Shown in pieces: positions 63,286-64,000 of a stretch of 64,000 bases of DNA; position 1 is the first letter of the stretch, and each line of letters opens with the position of its first letter. The translations under genes and the position numbers were made by a program. This stretch comes from UBA2882 sp045542735 (GTDB lineage: Bacteria > Bacillota > Clostridia > Lachnospirales > Lachnospiraceae). The DNA is taken from assembly GCA_045542735.1 (NCBI GenBank), contig JAZQLQ010000001.1:62001-126000 (forward strand), given 5' to 3'. The notes beneath the pieces were generated by a model. That model was not told the origin of the DNA. It did no database searches and was given only the letters and a program-made list of their open reading frames with translations.

Positions 63286-63705
63286 ATGGTATCATGTATC
63301 GTAGGACAAAAAGGAAAGGGTAAAACCAAACATTTACTGGAGAAGGTAAGAGTTTCTCAGGAAACAAGCAAAGGTAATCTTGTTTATATCGACAAGAACA
63401 CCAAGCACATGTTTGAGTTGGACAAAACAGTTCGTCTCATTGATATTTCCGAGTATCCTTTATCTTCCAAAGAAGCATTCATCGGCTTTATTTATGGTAT
63501 GCTTTCACAGAATTATGATTTGGAAGCTATGTTTTTAGACAGTTTTCTGACAATCGCAGCATGTGAAATTGCTGATGTAGCATGGATGGTAAAAAGCTTA
63601 AAAGAAATCTCTGAGAAATATTCCGTTGATTTCGTTTTAAGTATTTGTGCTGACAAAGAAGAACTGCCTGAAGAAATCTATGAGGATATTTGTGTATCCT
63701 TATAA
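63286..63705 (+). CDS. Hypothetical P-loop-like protein
   Basis: A soluble 139-residue protein with a Walker A-like loop CIVGQKGKGKTKHLLEKV near residues 4-20 and a possible Walker B-type strand (LEAMFLDSFLTIAA near 74-87). The rest looks like a small alpha/beta nucleotide-binding fold (VDFVLSICADKEELPEEIYED). It does not match a family I can name; similar short proteins adjoin HlyD-like genes in Lachnospiraceae, though I cannot verify that. A G-run (GGGGGC) precedes the ATG. Its stop is 14 bases before the next start. Confidence 0.75.
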   Translation: MVSCIVGQKGKGKTKHLLEKVRVSQETSKGNLVYIDKNTKHMFELDKTVRLIDISEYPLSSKEAFIGFIYGMLSQNYDLEAMFLDSFLTIAACEIADVAWMVKSLKEISEKYSVDFVLSICADKEELPEEIYEDICVSL

Positions 63706-63719
63706 AAGGAGTCTTTAGT

Positions 63720-64000
63720 TTGGCTAATCAAAAGAAACCTACCAACATAAATGAATATCGAAAATCTTCCGAACTGAATATCGGCGTTGTTATTTTCGCC
63801 GTTATGTTCATATACATTGTAATCTGCGTCATCATGTTCTTTGCCAAAGGACATGTTGGACGCTATGAAGTTCGTTCCGGCTCCTTAAGTGTTGCCAATA
63901 CATATAACGGCATCATTTTACGTGAGGAGACTGTCATTTCTTCCAATTCAGCAGGATATGTCAATTATTTTGCCCGAGAAGGAGAGCATGTGGCATGTGG
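63720..64000 (+). CDS. HlyD/membrane-fusion-like protein (3' end outside window)
   Basis: The first 93 residues of a protein running off the window. A short cytoplasmic start (LANQKKPTNINEYRK), one membrane helix (about 23-42, VVIFAVMFIYIVICVIMFF) and then RSGSLSVANTYNGIILREE and GYVNYFAREGEHV, which look like the biotinyl-lipoyl hairpin of HlyD-type adaptors. The start is TTG, with AAAAGGAG nine bases upstream. In Clostridia such proteins lie next to sepF and other division genes, but those are outside this window. Confidence 0.78.
   Translation, partial: MANQKKPTNINEYRKSSELNIGVVIFAVMFIYIVICVIMFFAKGHVGRYEVRSGSLSVANTYNGIILREETVISSNSAGYVNYFAREGEHVAC

Noticed and set aside
1..64000. tRNA, rRNA, CRISPR, insertion sequence or prophage elements
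   Set aside because: Gaps between genes are short and hold no such structures; no transposase, integrase or direct-repeat array was seen.

Overview
The window looks like a contiguous piece of core chromosome from a Gram-positive, low-to-mid GC Clostridia, most likely a Lachnospiraceae relative. Pointers are the strong AGGAGG-type ribosome binding sites, the gene orders rex-nnr-alr-mazF, tepA-ftsK, yqfC-yqfD-phoH-(pgpH-like)-ybeY, miaB-sulP-mutS-mutL-miaA-ynbB and radC-mreBCD-pbp2-minCDE-rodA-mgsA, the electron-bifurcating NfnAB pair, and sporulation families (YqfC, YqfD, a BofC-like domain). I see no rRNA, tRNA, CRISPR array, insertion sequence, prophage or attachment site. No stretch over 300 bases lacks a gene; the longest gaps (about 130-165 bases) hold promoters or terminators.

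Layout. 1-2134: the tail of an MBOAT O-acyltransferase and its SGNH/DltD-like partner (cell-surface polysaccharide acylation), closed by a terminator that contains the stop codon. 2143-4083 (minus strand, the only reverse gene): an ABC-F ATPase, divergent from rex. 4243-8709: rex, a coiled-coil protein, NAD(P)HX repair, alanine racemase and MazF. 8786-13822: CNNM/CBS membrane protein, YebC, a hypothetical, O-acetylhomoserine sulfhydrylase, a GT2 glycosyltransferase and a small protein, ended by a terminator. 13904-25243: TepA, FtsK/SpoIIIE, one-carbon enzymes Fhs and FolD, a zinc-ribbon/TPR/chitobiase-like membrane protein, NfnAB, a Dabb protein, a second zinc-ribbon membrane protein and RlmH, ended by a terminator again carrying the stop codon. 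25396-27519: an LtaS-family phosphoglycerol transferase with its own terminator.

27649-52532 is a long co-directional run without an obvious terminator: a NYN/OST-HTH protein, pyrimidine nucleoside phosphorylase, yqfC-yqfD-phoH, a degenerate PgpH-like protein, ybeY, a flippase-like membrane protein, a BofC-like protein, two flavoproteins, proB/proA with a DUF896 gene and 5-formyl-THF cyclo-ligase between them, miaB, a SulP transporter, mutS, mutL, miaA and a ynbB-like PLP enzyme. 52699-64000: DUF4321, radC, a divergent MreB, MreC, MreD, an unusually long PBP2, MinCDE, RodA, methylglyoxal synthase, a lipoprotein D,D-carboxypeptidase, a P-loop hypothetical and the start of a HlyD-like protein.

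Functionally the window joins cell shape and division (mre/min/rodA/pbp2/ftsK), envelope decoration (MBOAT/SGNH, LtaS, GT2), NAD(H)/NADP(H) and one-carbon metabolism (rex, nnr, nfnAB, fhs, folD, MTHFS), and genome/RNA maintenance (mutSL, radC, miaAB, rlmH, ybeY). I did not find a clearly new defence or mobile system. The most unusual signals are a catalytically degraded PgpH-like protein at the conserved phoH-ybeY position, a roughly 245-residue insert in PBP2, an MreB with an altered phosphate-2 loop, an ILEI/FAM3-like domain with its halves apparently swapped on the SGNH protein, and a MazF toxin without an antitoxin gene next to alr. Family names are from memory of motifs; no database search was possible.
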